DNA of 26,291 bases, taken from contig CAJVYT010000015.1 in NCBI GenBank assembly GCA_913009765.1, positions 1 through 26,291 on the forward strand, written 5' to 3'. The notes under the pieces are model-generated. The model searched no databases, was not told the DNA's origin, and saw only the letters and a list, made by a program, of their open reading frames with translations. The stretch comes from an uncultured candidate division Zixibacteria bacterium. Lineage in GTDB: Bacteria > Zixibacteria > MSB-5A5 > GN15 > FEB-12. Positions 1 to 8,049 of the stretch are shown in pieces; position 1 is the stretch's first letter; each line of letters starts with the position of its first letter. The position numbers and the translations under genes were made by a program.

Positions 1-1669
1 TGCCTTTGTAAGACTCTACAACATCATCCCACATCTCCTCTAAAACATCTGTTCTGAAAAAATGCCCTGCCACATGGTTGAGCAGATCCATAATATCCTT
101 TTTCTCAGTATATTCTTTAACGCGGAGCGTTGTTGTGGAATAGACATCGGCGATAAGGATTGTGAAGTATCCGAAAAAGACTAGGCCGAAGAATGGGAAC
201 TGGGACAGCAAGCCTTCAGGAAACTGAATATACATAACAAAAACAGTGATAAAGACTCCGAGGCCGGCGAAATAGGAAAGCGTTGTAATCACACCGCGCT
301 CCATAAGCTCCTCAAAACCTTTGTGCGTGCGCCTTAGAAATGTAAAATAGAAGAGGAAGAAGATGCCGATCAGTGTGAGCGGGAAAAAGGGGTATCTCCC
401 CAAAAACACATCCAGTGTTGTTGTCTTACCCTGTGTAAGAATCACCAAGAAAAAGATTGTAAAGAACAGGGAAAAAATCGATACAGCATATCGGGCAATG
501 TCCAGGGGATTGGGTTGCACCTTAACATTCAGGTCTCTTGTGAGCTTTCGAATGTCAAGGGTCGTTGTAATATAGAAGAGCATTGAAAGACCAAAAAAGA
601 CAGTGAAAAGGATTTTATCCGTAAATTCAAGGGAGTGCCATAAGACAGCGGCAACAGCGAGGATATAGAATGACAAAGCGAGGTGGCCTGCTATTTCAGC
701 TTTAATATAGTTCCAGTAGCCTAGTGTGGTTTCACCGGCAAATGTCCGTGTATAGAGAAATAGGATCGCCGCCGGAACAAAGAGAACGGCGCTTATCACG
801 AGTGCCCAGCCTGGAATCACAACGACAATCCCTAAATCTTTGAGTGTGAAATAAAGTGAAATCGAAAGGAAGGCAAGTGTAATGGTTCCTGCTAGGCGCA
901 TGGGATCAACAGGCAGATATGCCTTCCACTTAGGCTGAATAGCCGAAGGATAATCAACTACGAACCTCATAAACTGGAGGAGTGTAAACGTGAACAGGGC
1001 AGAATAAAAAAAGAGGTAATAATATAGGTTGTTTAATTGTTTGATGGTGGGGAATTGGAGGATGATGAAGATTATTATCAAAACAGATATGAGATAAGAT
1101 ACCAACCCTATACTCCCTATTAAGAATGGTTTGTAAACAAATCCCAGATCAGAGTATCTCCCAGATATGATTTTCATTAAAGAACTGAAGTAAAAGATAA
1201 TCATTAACGAAAAGAGTACATAATAAAAGACGATCTTAATCCTACTTCCAGGAAATGAAAGCATGGTCAATGCTTTCGCTGAAAAGAAGATCACGAGTGG
1301 AAATCCGACAAAAGCAGGAATATATGCTTTTTTTAATATTTTTAGTGATTTTAAAATAGGCAGTGCCAAGTGGTAAGTTGTTAAGAGAACTAGGAAATGG
1401 GTGATTACATCAAAAGTGATAGCTAGAATTATATAACGTGATGCGACTCCCGCAATATAAAACTTGTACAAAAGCAAGAAAGTAAAAATTGTCAATAATA
1501 CACCCCAGTAATTTCCATAGGATATATTATCCCAAATTCCAGAGCGTATGCTTTTTTTAGTTTCTGACATTATAGCGTATAACGCTCCATGATACAATGA
1601 CAGTGCAAATAGATAGATAGTTATAAAAATAGGAAATCCAAAAAGAAAGATTATCATGCCCTCGGCCAT
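1..1669 (-). CDS. Polytopic membrane protein, unknown family (3' end outside window)
   Basis: The minus strand is open from an ATG at 1669 to the window edge (556 full codons), so the C-terminus is missing. An in-frame TAA lies two codons before the ATG, which makes this the earliest ATG start. The protein is dominated by hydrophobic helices, roughly 13-15, separated by short polar loops, with no signal peptide. After the last helix the chain turns soluble: a region with the words MDLLNHVAGHFF and VLEEMWDDVV follows Lys/Glu-rich residues, suggesting a cytoplasmic domain that continues beyond the edge. I do not recognise the family. The long helix array followed by a cytosolic segment would suit a membrane-anchored sensor or regulator, but that is inference. 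It lies 102 bp downstream of the flavoprotein gene on the same strand and has its own TATA box. Confidence 0.8.
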   Translation of the reverse strand, partial: MAEGMIIFLFGFPIFITIYLFALSLYHGALYAIMSETKKSIRSGIWDNISYGNYWGVLLTIFTFLLLYKFYIAGVASRYIILAITFDVITHFLVLLTTYHLALPILKSLKILKKAYIPAFVGFPLVIFFSAKALTMLSFPGSRIKIVFYYVLFSLMIIFYFSSLMKIISGRYSDLGFVYKPFLIGSIGLVSYLISVLIIIFIILQFPTIKQLNNLYYYLFFYSALFTFTLLQFMRFVVDYPSAIQPKWKAYLPVDPMRLAGTITLAFLSISLYFTLKDLGIVVVIPGWALVISAVLFVPAAILFLYTRTFAGETTLGYWNYIKAEIAGHLALSFYILAVAAVLWHSLEFTDKILFTVFFGLSMLFYITTTLDIRKLTRDLNVKVQPNPLDIARYAVSIFSLFFTIFFLVILTQGKTTTLDVFLGRYPFFPLTLIGIFFLFYFTFLRRTHKGFEELMERGVITTLSYFAGLGVFITVFVMYIQFPEGLLSQFPFFGLVFFGYFTILIADVYSTTTLRVKEYTEKKDIMDLLNHVAGHFFRTDVLEEMWDDVVESYKG

Positions 1670-1691
1670 AGTTTAAATAAAATATCCGAGA

Positions 1692-1698
1692 TTATAAA
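1692..1698 (-). promoter_or_regulatory. TATA box for the left-edge membrane protein
   Basis: TTTATAA on the minus strand, centred 26 nt before the ATG at 1669. Archaeal transcription starts about 25 nt downstream of this element, so the mRNA would be essentially leaderless, which fits the absence of a Shine-Dalgarno sequence. Confidence 0.5.
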
Positions 1699-1771
1699 CC
1701 TATTGATTTTCACAGCTTTATAAGTCGTTGATTAAACCATAATAAACTTCAGTACTAATAAAATAACTTTA

Positions 1772-2929
1772 TTACGAAGTCAGTAGTAACTCTTTTATTT
1801 TGGCAGTATCTTCCTCTTGTAGGTTACTAATCTGATTTGGTGTTAGGATTCCGGTGGTTAATCCTAATCGAAATAAATTGTTCTTTTCAAGAGGAAAACT
1901 GTCCAAACCCATTAGAGCTTCGTATATGTCATTAGAATGATTAAAATATATCCCTAATTTCTCATTGATCTTATCAGGGTAAGACTCAAGCGGCGTTTTG
2001 TCAACAAAAAAATCTACAGCCGATTTACCCGCTAAGTGACCGCATATCACTCCAGGAAGTACTCCCTCTACAAATGGTTTGAAGTTTTGATTTGCGGAAT
2101 CACCTGTCAATAAAATGTTTCCAAAAACTACTTTTTCTGTTGGAGAGCTATATGGTGCTACACCGCTTTTTTCTCCAACAATTTTGCCATTGCGTAGCTG
2201 GTTATTGACTTCAGGAATAGCTAAAAACTCATCGAAACTTTTGTCCAAATCTATATCAGGACTTAAAACCCCCACTCCAATGTTTACAGTGTCTTTTGAT
2301 TTTGGGAACATGTAACCATACCCATGAGACGCAAAGTCGCCAACATAAAAATGATCGTAGTAAGGGTCGGTCAATTCTGCACCTTTAATTTCAAAACTTT
2401 TTACATACCCCACCATGTTCTTAGTATAAGAGAATCCTACTTCGTGCAACACTCTAGAATTGACCCCATCACAACCAATAACAATTTTTGGCTTTATGAC
2501 CTCAACACCGGAGGATGTTTTTATTAAAGCCTTTTTTACAGAATTGTTATCGGTTAGTTCCAACTCAATTAATTCTGCACCAAGCTTCAATACCGCACCA
2601 TGCAGAATAGCTTTTTGAGCTAACCATTTATCAAAGTAATCTCTTCGAATACCGTAGCTGGACCACATCCCTCCAGATTTTTTTATCCTAATATCATCAC
2701 AGTAAAAAGTAATACCTTCGATATCCCATACTAATTGGTTTGTTGGAATTTGTACAGGCAATAGTGGAATAAGATACTTTCCTATTGCTTCGGCACATTG
2801 AACTGGCTCGCCAATTATCTCTTTTTTATCAATCAAAATTGTTTTTAAGCCACCTTGCGCCGCAGCCATTGCGGCGCTTGATCCTGCCGGCCCTGCCCCC
2901 ACTACTAAAACATCGCATTCAATTGTCAA
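1772..2929 (-). CDS. Geranylgeranyl reductase family FAD-dependent oxidoreductase
   Basis: A 385-residue flavoprotein. The N-terminus has a dinucleotide-binding beta-alpha-beta fold with VVGAGPAGSSAA (G11-x-G13-xx-G16) and an acidic residue at the end of strand 2 (IDKKE). A second FAD contact is the GD motif (G276-D277) followed by a glycine-containing helix, typical of the p-hydroxybenzoate hydroxylase fold. In archaea this family reduces double bonds of geranylgeranyl chains in membrane lipids or prenylated cofactors; the exact substrate cannot be read here. The start is TTG at 2929: an in-frame TAG lies two codons upstream, and GAGGTG sits 8 nt before TTG as ribosome binding site. The length suits the family. 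Convincing homologous neighbours for lipid synthesis are absent. The broader alternative is a generic FAD-dependent oxidoreductase. Confidence 0.88.
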   Translation of the reverse strand: MTIECDVLVVGAGPAGSSAAMAAAQGGLKTILIDKKEIIGEPVQCAEAIGKYLIPLLPVQIPTNQLVWDIEGITFYCDDIRIKKSGGMWSSYGIRRDYFDKWLAQKAILHGAVLKLGAELIELELTDNNSVKKALIKTSSGVEVIKPKIVIGCDGVNSRVLHEVGFSYTKNMVGYVKSFEIKGAELTDPYYDHFYVGDFASHGYGYMFPKSKDTVNIGVGVLSPDIDLDKSFDEFLAIPEVNNQLRNGKIVGEKSGVAPYSSPTEKVVFGNILLTGDSANQNFKPFVEGVLPGVICGHLAGKSAVDFFVDKTPLESYPDKINEKLGIYFNHSNDIYEALMGLDSFPLEKNNLFRLGLTTGILTPNQISNLQEEDTAKIKELLLTS

Positions 2930-2968
2930 GCACTAAGCACCTCAGGACTGATTTTAATCATAAAACAA

Positions 2969-2977
2969 TATATAAAT
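2969..2977 (-). promoter_or_regulatory. TATA box for the flavoprotein gene
   Basis: ATTTATATA on the minus strand, about 44 nt before the TTG start. It predicts a transcript with a leader of about 20 nt that contains the GAGGTG ribosome binding site. Nothing else stands out in 2930-3187. Confidence 0.55.
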
Positions 2978-3159
2978 CCTTTGCCGAAAATGGAAAAATA
3001 AACGTCGAAAACAGTGTTTTTAGGAAAAAATTTTCACCACACCCCCCCATTCTTACTAAAAAGCCAGGAAATCAAGCTACAAACCACTGCCAAAACTTTT
3101 GAAAGTTCCTTGGAGAACACTCCGCCAGACTATAATATAAACCCAGAATGTGTAAGTTG

Positions 3160-3187
3160 ATCTACAAACAAAAAGGCAAAAATAAAA
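3160..3187 (-). terminator. Possible T-tract terminator after the acylphosphatase-like gene
   Basis: Directly after the stop codon the minus strand reads several T runs (TTTTATTTTTGCCTTTTTG), the usual form of intrinsic termination in archaea. No stem is needed or seen. Confidence 0.35.
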
Positions 3188-3721
3188 TCACTTCTCAGCA
3201 ATCCTTTGCAGAACGTCTTTGATGCCCTTCAAGAGCACTGTATTCTCGCTTAGAATGCCGGTGTGTTCGTTCAGAATGCCGGACTGTTCGCTTAGAATGC
3301 CCGTGTGTTCGTTCAGAATCCCTGTGTGCTCGCTTAGAATGCCGGACTGTTCATTTAGAATCCCCGTATGATCCCTCATTATACCGATACCCACATCAAG
3401 CTTCTCGCCAATCTCCTCCCACTCGGTAGAAGCTATCTTAACAAACCTAGGCGGCAGGTCAATGTCCCTGGAGACCTCCCGCTTAACAACACCTTCGATC
3501 TCAGCCCCAATAGCCTCTGTCTTCTTCTCAACATCCTCAAAAAAAGAGTCTATTACATCATTCGCCCCTTCGATGATGACCTTCACAGTGCCGTCTATGT
3601 CATTAAATACAAAGCCCCTGAGCCGCTGAAAATTGGCAAGTTCTGTGATAAGCTCTCTGAGCCCAATGTCCTGAACTTTCCCCTGGATTACAACGTTATA
3701 GCGGTTAACCTGAACCTGCAT
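3188..3721 (-). CDS. Acylphosphatase-like protein with C-terminal heptad repeats
   Basis: Residues 8-90 fit the acylphosphatase fold: IQGKVQDIGLR matches the phosphate loop consensus G-x-VQGVGFR, with the catalytic arginine kept (R22) but one glycine replaced by D18, and RGFVFN supplies the catalytic asparagine (N40). Acylphosphatases hydrolyse acyl phosphates; small homologous domains also serve as binding modules. After a linker, residues 118-159 are six 7-residue repeats of the form H/Q-T/S-G-I-L-N/S-E and a seventh degenerate one (160-166), then a Lys-rich end. The I-L spacing of seven predicts a parallel coiled coil that would oligomerise the protein. The family is usually about 90 residues, so the tail doubles it. 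The ATG at 3721 follows a strong TATA box, giving a near-leaderless mRNA. Enzyme activity is plausible but unproven because of the loop change. Confidence 0.8.
   Translation of the reverse strand: MQVQVNRYNVVIQGKVQDIGLRELITELANFQRLRGFVFNDIDGTVKVIIEGANDVIDSFFEDVEKKTEAIGAEIEGVVKREVSRDIDLPPRFVKIASTEWEEIGEKLDVGIGIMRDHTGILNEQSGILSEHTGILNEHTGILSEQSGILNEHTGILSENTVLLKGIKDVLQRIAEK
3224..3370 (-). repeat. Seven tandem 21-bp repeats encoding heptads
   Basis: Seven consecutive 21-bp units in frame, six nearly identical (3245-3370) and one diverged (3224-3244). They alternate HTGILNE, QSGILSE and HTGILSE types. The high nucleotide identity implies recent unit expansion or homogenisation. Confidence 0.9.
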
Positions 3722-3746
3722 AGAGTATAAAAAAGCAGTTCAAGAG

Positions 3747-3755
3747 TATTTATAT
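3747..3755 (-). promoter_or_regulatory. TATA box for the acylphosphatase-like gene
   Basis: ATATAAATA on the minus strand, preceded by GAAAG (possible BRE), centred 30 nt before the ATG. It predicts transcription starting about 5 nt before the start codon. It lies only 15 bp from the left inverted repeat of the putative mobile segment. Confidence 0.6.
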
Positions 3756-3769
3756 CTTTCTTTATGTTC

Positions 3770-3787
3770 GGCTTTGCTCCTAAAGTC
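3770..3787 (+). repeat. Left 18-bp inverted repeat of a 6.2-kb segment
   Basis: The 18 bases GGCTTTGCTCCTAAAGTC are the exact reverse complement of 9931-9948. One base after the perfect part, five further inward bases (GTTTT) also match. The pair brackets the R-M operon and the transposase. No target duplication is evident outside the ends. Confidence 0.7.
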
Positions 3788-3824
3788 TGTTTTGCTCCTA
3801 AAGTTCACAGGTTGCTCCTAAAGT
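3775..3824 (+). repeat. Three direct copies of a 12-bp motif
   Basis: TGCTCCTAAAGT occurs exactly at 3775-3786, 3793-3804 and 3813-3824 (spacings 18 and 20 bp); the first copy is part of the inverted repeat. Further copies occur only at the other end of the segment. The arrangement resembles an array of protein binding sites. Confidence 0.75.
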
Positions 3825-3842
3825 CCAATGATCATGTAGGGC

Positions 3843-5231
3843 TTACATACTGTTTAGTAATACATCCTCAATTTTGTTTCTCTCTATTTCTATCTGCTTT
3901 TTAATTTTCTCTTGGTTATCCAGCTCTTCCTTAATTTCATCAACTATATTTCGTTGATTATCTAAAGGAATATCAAACAATGGAAAATCTTGGATTTGAC
4001 TTGGAAAAATATTTGTGTTGTTACCAAGCCCTTTCTTGTTTATTTCCACAAGGTACTGAAAATATTTTGTTCTAAAATAGTAATAGGCAAATAAATGATT
4101 ATAATTCTTCAATCGGATTCTCATCGTGAAGTCAGCAAAAATACCTTTCAATTCTTCATCATCAATCAATGCTACTTTCCCAATAGTTCCCTCCCCCGAA
4201 CGAGCTATTAAAATATCATTATTTTGAATGGTTTTATTTTGGTTGTCTTTTACATATTCAGACGAAACTAATCTAGCGTCTTCCTTTTCAAATCTCCAAT
4301 GTTTAATAGTTGCCATTGAGATGTAATAATATTCTCCCCGATCATCATAATGGTTAGGGGAAACGGAAGCACCTAACACAATTGGTTCAGATTTAAAATC
4401 TTTGATTTTCAGCTTTGTTCTCCTCTTTAGTTCTTCCATGACAAATTTACCTGCTTCTCTGTGGAATTTGACACTTTGGCGTAAATCTCTGTTATTGGAG
4501 AAGTCAGAAAAATCAAGGTTGTAAAACTTTTTTCTCTTCAGCTCCTCAAACTTATCTAAATCAAACCCAAACTCTCTCGCAAAAACAGTGTTAATAATTT
4601 CTTGTGGCTCTTTGATTTGAGCCTTTAGTTTGATAATTTTCTTCTCAATCGGTTCAATTTTAGCAACAATTTGATCTTGTTTAGGTTTTGGGATGAGGGG
4701 AATTTTGATTCTTCCCAATTCATCTTTTGATAGGTATTTTGATGTATATGTTGTTTGAAAAAGAGGTCTTATAATTAGATTAAGATACCAAAGTACAAAT
4801 TTCTTATTAACTTTTGTTTCATCTAAATTAACCTCAAAAACATTCTGATTAATAAAAACCGGTCTATCTAAAAGAAAAGATAAACCAACAGTCATGGCAT
4901 TAGAAACTATCAGTGCGTTTTCTTTTGCTTGATAAAGTGTTTTTTCCTGTTCAATTGCATAATCTGTGATTTTATTAGTGCATTCTGGATTTATAGTAAA
5001 GGTTAATGTATCAACATCGGACATGGTTAAAAACTCATTTTCACCATTCCAATAAGTCCCATTAAATCTTGAGGGGGTTCTTCCTGATTTTATGTCCGTT
5101 TGAATGTTTTTATTTAATAAAAAACTTTTAAAACGCGCTCCGGTTTTATATAAATAAGAATAATCTTTTAATCCTATTTTCGGATCAATGGCTAACTCTT
5201 GTAAATCAATTGTAAAAGTTTTTAATCCCAT
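3843..5231 (-). CDS. hsdS: Type I restriction-modification specificity subunit (HsdS)
   Basis: A 462-residue protein with the two-fold layout of specificity subunits. A first target-recognition region covers about residues 30-185. A conserved helix follows (PKPKQDQIVAKIEPIEKKI, about 195-235). A second target-recognition region covers about 265-415, and a C-terminal helix begins DNQRNIVDEIKEELDNQEKI. The two long helices act as spacer arms between the half-sites of a bipartite recognition sequence. The start overlaps the end of the methyltransferase gene by 10 bp, so the two are translationally coupled. It is the last gene of the operon. The specificity is not predictable from sequence. No inverted target-recognition cassette or second S gene is present in the window. 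Confidence 0.93.
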   Translation of the reverse strand: MGLKTFTIDLQELAIDPKIGLKDYSYLYKTGARFKSFLLNKNIQTDIKSGRTPSRFNGTYWNGENEFLTMSDVDTLTFTINPECTNKITDYAIEQEKTLYQAKENALIVSNAMTVGLSFLLDRPVFINQNVFEVNLDETKVNKKFVLWYLNLIIRPLFQTTYTSKYLSKDELGRIKIPLIPKPKQDQIVAKIEPIEKKIIKLKAQIKEPQEIINTVFAREFGFDLDKFEELKRKKFYNLDFSDFSNNRDLRQSVKFHREAGKFVMEELKRRTKLKIKDFKSEPIVLGASVSPNHYDDRGEYYYISMATIKHWRFEKEDARLVSSEYVKDNQNKTIQNNDILIARSGEGTIGKVALIDDEELKGIFADFTMRIRLKNYNHLFAYYYFRTKYFQYLVEINKKGLGNNTNIFPSQIQDFPLFDIPLDNQRNIVDEIKEELDNQEKIKKQIEIERNKIEDVLLNSM

Positions 5232-7612
5232 TTGATCTCTCTCAGGAAGTCCAACGCTGTTTCTTTGACGCCATCATCAACCAAAACCTCTCCTTTATCA
5301 TTTACACGATAAAGTTCGTTTGGCTTAAGCTTTTCACCCCTTTTAGTTCTCTTATACCCAATGTTTTCAACCTCTGCCATAAAGATTTTATAATTAAACT
5401 CTTTTGCCACTTCCCCAAACACCCACCACGTATTCACAAAACCAAAAACATCCTTAGTGGCGGTATCATATTTGCATAACTCGGTGATCTCATCGCTGAA
5501 TTTTTCAACCAATTCTTTCAAGTCCAATTTTTTATCATCATCTTCAATGTAATCCTTTAGAAGCCTTAGAACATTTTGTTTTCGAGTTAACTCGTCTTCT
5601 TTTGACATTGCCCATTTTTTGCTAATATCTTTACCATTGATAAAATGCTCAACTTCTTTTTCACATCGTGTTTTGAGCAAACTCCATTCATTTGAATATT
5701 TACTCCAGAGATTGTTCCATCTCTCAATTTCCTGGGCAGTCTTCTTTTGTGCAAACAACAAGCTGGTTTTAGTGGAGGTAAACGGCTCAAAAGTCAGTTG
5801 CGGCAAAGAGACCACAGCTTTAACTTTAAAGTATTTGTAAATGAAAAGCCGGATATACTTGTTTTCTGTTGTGTCAAACACACTCTCAGGGAGAACTACA
5901 CCGCACCGCCCCTTGGGTTTAAGCAACTGATACCATCTTTCAACAAAAAGGTTTTCAGAGTTCTTTTTACTTCCAAAAACAAACTCGTTTTTCACACTTT
6001 TTTGAGTGTCCGTATCTAAATCAATACTAAAAGGGGGATTAGTAATAATAATATCAAATTGTTCGTTCGTCTCTTTAGAATATAAATTAGACGTCACAAC
6101 CCGATTTAAAATATTCTCACCACTTAATTTGGTGTATTTAGAAAAACTGGAAAGACCATCGCCCTTATCGCTTCCAACAAAAATATTAGCCGACCCATCA
6201 CCATGCAGAATCATGTTTACTTTTATTGACGTTCCCAAGTTTGGATTTATTTCACCCCCATAAATATATTTTTCAGCCCACATATTCTCAGAACTATCAG
6301 GATAAAAATTATTCTCAACGAAGGATTGAACATTTCTAGAAGAGTCTAGTTTTTCTTTGTATCTATGTTTTAGGTTTTTAGTTATGAACTTCATATATTC
6401 TATTAAGAACGTTCCACTCCCCGCACTCGGATCAATTAAATAAGGAAGTTCTTGTTCTTTGTTAACTTTCTCAATGGCAAGTCTATCGAGCTGCAAACCC
6501 CAGAGAAGAAACCTAACGATGTTAAGATGTGTGAAAAATTGGCCTTTGTTTTGTTTAAATCCTTCCCTTATAATTCCTTCAAAGAAATCACCTAAAATAT
6601 CTTTACCATCAAAACTACTTTTCCCATTAACAAAGGAATATTTTTCAAGTTCCTGCACAGTATATTTTAGTTTTGAAAGGGAGAATTTATTTTCATCAAT
6701 GACATAAGACTTTTCAAGTTTTCTTTCGTCTGAGATATTGAGTCTTTGCTTTAATGCACGTCTATATAAATTATTAATCCTTTCAAATAGCTCATCGTTG
6801 GTCTCAAAAATCTCATCACCTTGCTTTGCAAACGCAAAAATCTGAAAATCGTATTTTTCACCGCTCTTTTTCTCGCTTTCATCCTGAATCTTTGCAAGGA
6901 TGAGATTAGTGAGGGATGAAAAAATCTCGTTATCATCTGTTCCTCCACCACCCCAAAGAACATTATGCAGGTTCTTTCTAAGACTTTCTAACTGATCATG
7001 GGAAAAATTAGCTTCTAAGTCCTTTTCACCCTCTTTTATATAAGGCGTTTTTTGTGCTATTCCATACCTCGCAGGGAGTTCATCAGAAAGGTTTCTTTCA
7101 ACCTTCCAAACATCAAATGAAGGATATTTTTCATAGTCAATGACAATGGATTTATCCTTTATTTCATCATTGACTATATCAAATGAATAAAGAACAAGGT
7201 ACTTTACATTTTTACCTTGACCTTTCTCCTGAGACGCAAGATTAAAGAGCTGTTTTTCAATAACCTCATCTTTATCTTTTTCATAATCATCTGGACTTTT
7301 GAGTTCAATGTAAAGAAAAGCATTGCCCCCACTATCTCGGACTATTACATCAATCCTTGGCTTATTTACCTTTGGCCTGCCAATATCATAATCCTTTTCA
7401 ATTTCAATGTTTTCTGGCCTATATCCAAGTTCATTAACAAGCTTTGTAAGGACATAAGCTCTGACTAACTCTTCATCGCCGGTTATTTTTTTTATGTCAC
7501 GGAATTTTTTAATTGCCTTTGAGTAAATTATTATGGACTTTTTTAAATCAAACTTTTCTACAACTTTTACTTTTTGTTGTTTGAGGTAATTTTCAATAAC
7601 AGATTCATCCAT
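5222..7612 (-). CDS. Fused PD-(D/E)XK nuclease / N6-adenine DNA methyltransferase
   Basis: Positions are numbered from the ATG at 7612, chosen because GGAGG lies 8 nt before it; a GTG at 7627 would add five residues. The N-terminal 160 residues resemble the nuclease domain at the front of HsdR, with RIDVIV (D88) and IELK (E103-x-K105) forming the PD-(D/E)XK core. The rest is an N6-adenine methyltransferase: GQFFTH near 357, AdoMet-binding DPSAGSGTF at 394-402 and the catalytic NPPF at 525-528. With the neighbouring HsdS it should methylate adenine in a bipartite site, and may also cleave. No DEAD-box translocase (HsdR) is found anywhere in the window, so the system resembles type IIB/BcgI-like single-chain R-M enzymes rather than a standard type I complex. 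Nuclease activity is inferred only from the motif. Confidence 0.9.
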   Translation of the reverse strand: MDESVIENYLKQQKVKVVEKFDLKKSIIIYSKAIKKFRDIKKITGDEELVRAYVLTKLVNELGYRPENIEIEKDYDIGRPKVNKPRIDVIVRDSGGNAFLYIELKSPDDYEKDKDEVIEKQLFNLASQEKGQGKNVKYLVLYSFDIVNDEIKDKSIVIDYEKYPSFDVWKVERNLSDELPARYGIAQKTPYIKEGEKDLEANFSHDQLESLRKNLHNVLWGGGGTDDNEIFSSLTNLILAKIQDESEKKSGEKYDFQIFAFAKQGDEIFETNDELFERINNLYRRALKQRLNISDERKLEKSYVIDENKFSLSKLKYTVQELEKYSFVNGKSSFDGKDILGDFFEGIIREGFKQNKGQFFTHLNIVRFLLWGLQLDRLAIEKVNKEQELPYLIDPSAGSGTFLIEYMKFITKNLKHRYKEKLDSSRNVQSFVENNFYPDSSENMWAEKYIYGGEINPNLGTSIKVNMILHGDGSANIFVGSDKGDGLSSFSKYTKLSGENILNRVVTSNLYSKETNEQFDIIITNPPFSIDLDTDTQKSVKNEFVFGSKKNSENLFVERWYQLLKPKGRCGVVLPESVFDTTENKYIRLFIYKYFKVKAVVSLPQLTFEPFTSTKTSLLFAQKKTAQEIERWNNLWSKYSNEWSLLKTRCEKEVEHFINGKDISKKWAMSKEDELTRKQNVLRLLKDYIEDDDKKLDLKELVEKFSDEITELCKYDTATKDVFGFVNTWWVFGEVAKEFNYKIFMAEVENIGYKRTKRGEKLKPNELYRVNDKGEVLVDDGVKETALDFLREIKWD

Positions 7613-7760
7613 ATTTTCCCCCTCCACTATTATTCTCAGTTATCCTTTCATTCCCCATTAAGACGCCGACCCTATCTTTATCCTCACTAACCAGGGTTAA
7701 TTTAGAGGTATCACTTAAAAAATTATCTTTTGTTCCAGAGTTGGCTTTACTGTTATTCAT
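7605..7760 (-). CDS. Small hypothetical protein between DUF2080 and R-M genes
   Basis: A 51-residue ORF, rich in Asn, Ser and Gly, with no recognisable domain. Its ATG overlaps the stop of the upstream DUF2080-like gene (ATGA), and its end overlaps the methyltransferase start by 8 bp. This geometry argues that ribosomes pass through it and that it couples translation of the R-M genes to the upstream gene. It may be a real small protein or merely a coupling ORF. Confidence 0.4.
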   Translation of the reverse strand: MNNSKANSGTKDNFLSDTSKLTLVSEDKDRVGVLMGNERITENNSGGGKYG

Positions 7761-7918
7761 TCTTTCAGTGGTTCCATGAGAAATATCTTGACTCGTTTAC
7801 CGATCCAGTCTTTAGGCACATATACACGGCCTGAGTTTCCGCCAGGCTTCACAAGTTTCTCTGTGACTTGATATGCCCCTATTTCAATCTTCATTAATTT
7901 AGATTGGTTTTCGTTCAT
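7757..7918 (-). CDS. DUF2080-family transposase-associated small protein
   Basis: A 53-residue protein with the family's signature: a central GGNSGRVYVPKDWIGKRVKI segment, following a short N-terminal strand. Proteins of this archaeal family are regularly encoded beside transposases, and their beta-strand-rich fold resembles AbrB-like DNA-binding antidotes; the molecular role is not established. Here it is the first gene of the minus-strand R-M operon and is divergent from the transposase gene, with 131 bp of palindrome-rich DNA between them. It is followed without a gap by the 51-residue ORF and the methyltransferase. A DNA-binding or transposase-regulating role is inferred from the context. 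Confidence 0.8.
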   Translation of the reverse strand: MNENQSKLMKIEIGAYQVTEKLVKPGGNSGRVYVPKDWIGKRVKIFLMEPLKE

Positions 7919-7921
7919 AAT

Positions 7922-7940
7922 GTAACTATGAAGATGTTAC
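7922..7940. promoter_or_regulatory. Inverted repeat in the divergent promoter region (DUF2080 side)
   Basis: GTAAC and GTTAC arms around a 9-nt centre, just upstream of the DUF2080 gene. The same half-sites recur at 7979-7983 and in the second palindrome at 8007-8025, so they look like binding sites for one protein. Confidence 0.4.
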
Positions 7941-8006
7941 TATATATTATTTTTGGAGAGCTTTTTGTCTCTTTAATCGTTACATTATAGAAAAGTATTT
8001 AAGTAA

Positions 8007-8025
8007 GTAACTACAATATAGTTAC
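8007..8025. promoter_or_regulatory. Palindromic operator-like site before the transposase
   Basis: GTAACTA-CAATA-TAGTTAC, a perfect 7-bp inverted repeat with a 5-nt centre, 25 bp before the transposase ATG and next to the expected transcription start. It is a candidate operator or transposase binding site. Confidence 0.5.
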
Positions 8026-8049
8026 ATAAGTAAAAGGAGCTGAATAAAA

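Noticed and set aside
3224..3370. Regular 21-bp repeats that could suggest a CRISPR-like array
   Set aside because: Units are contiguous without spacers, a multiple of three long, and encode in-frame heptads of the acylphosphatase-like protein.
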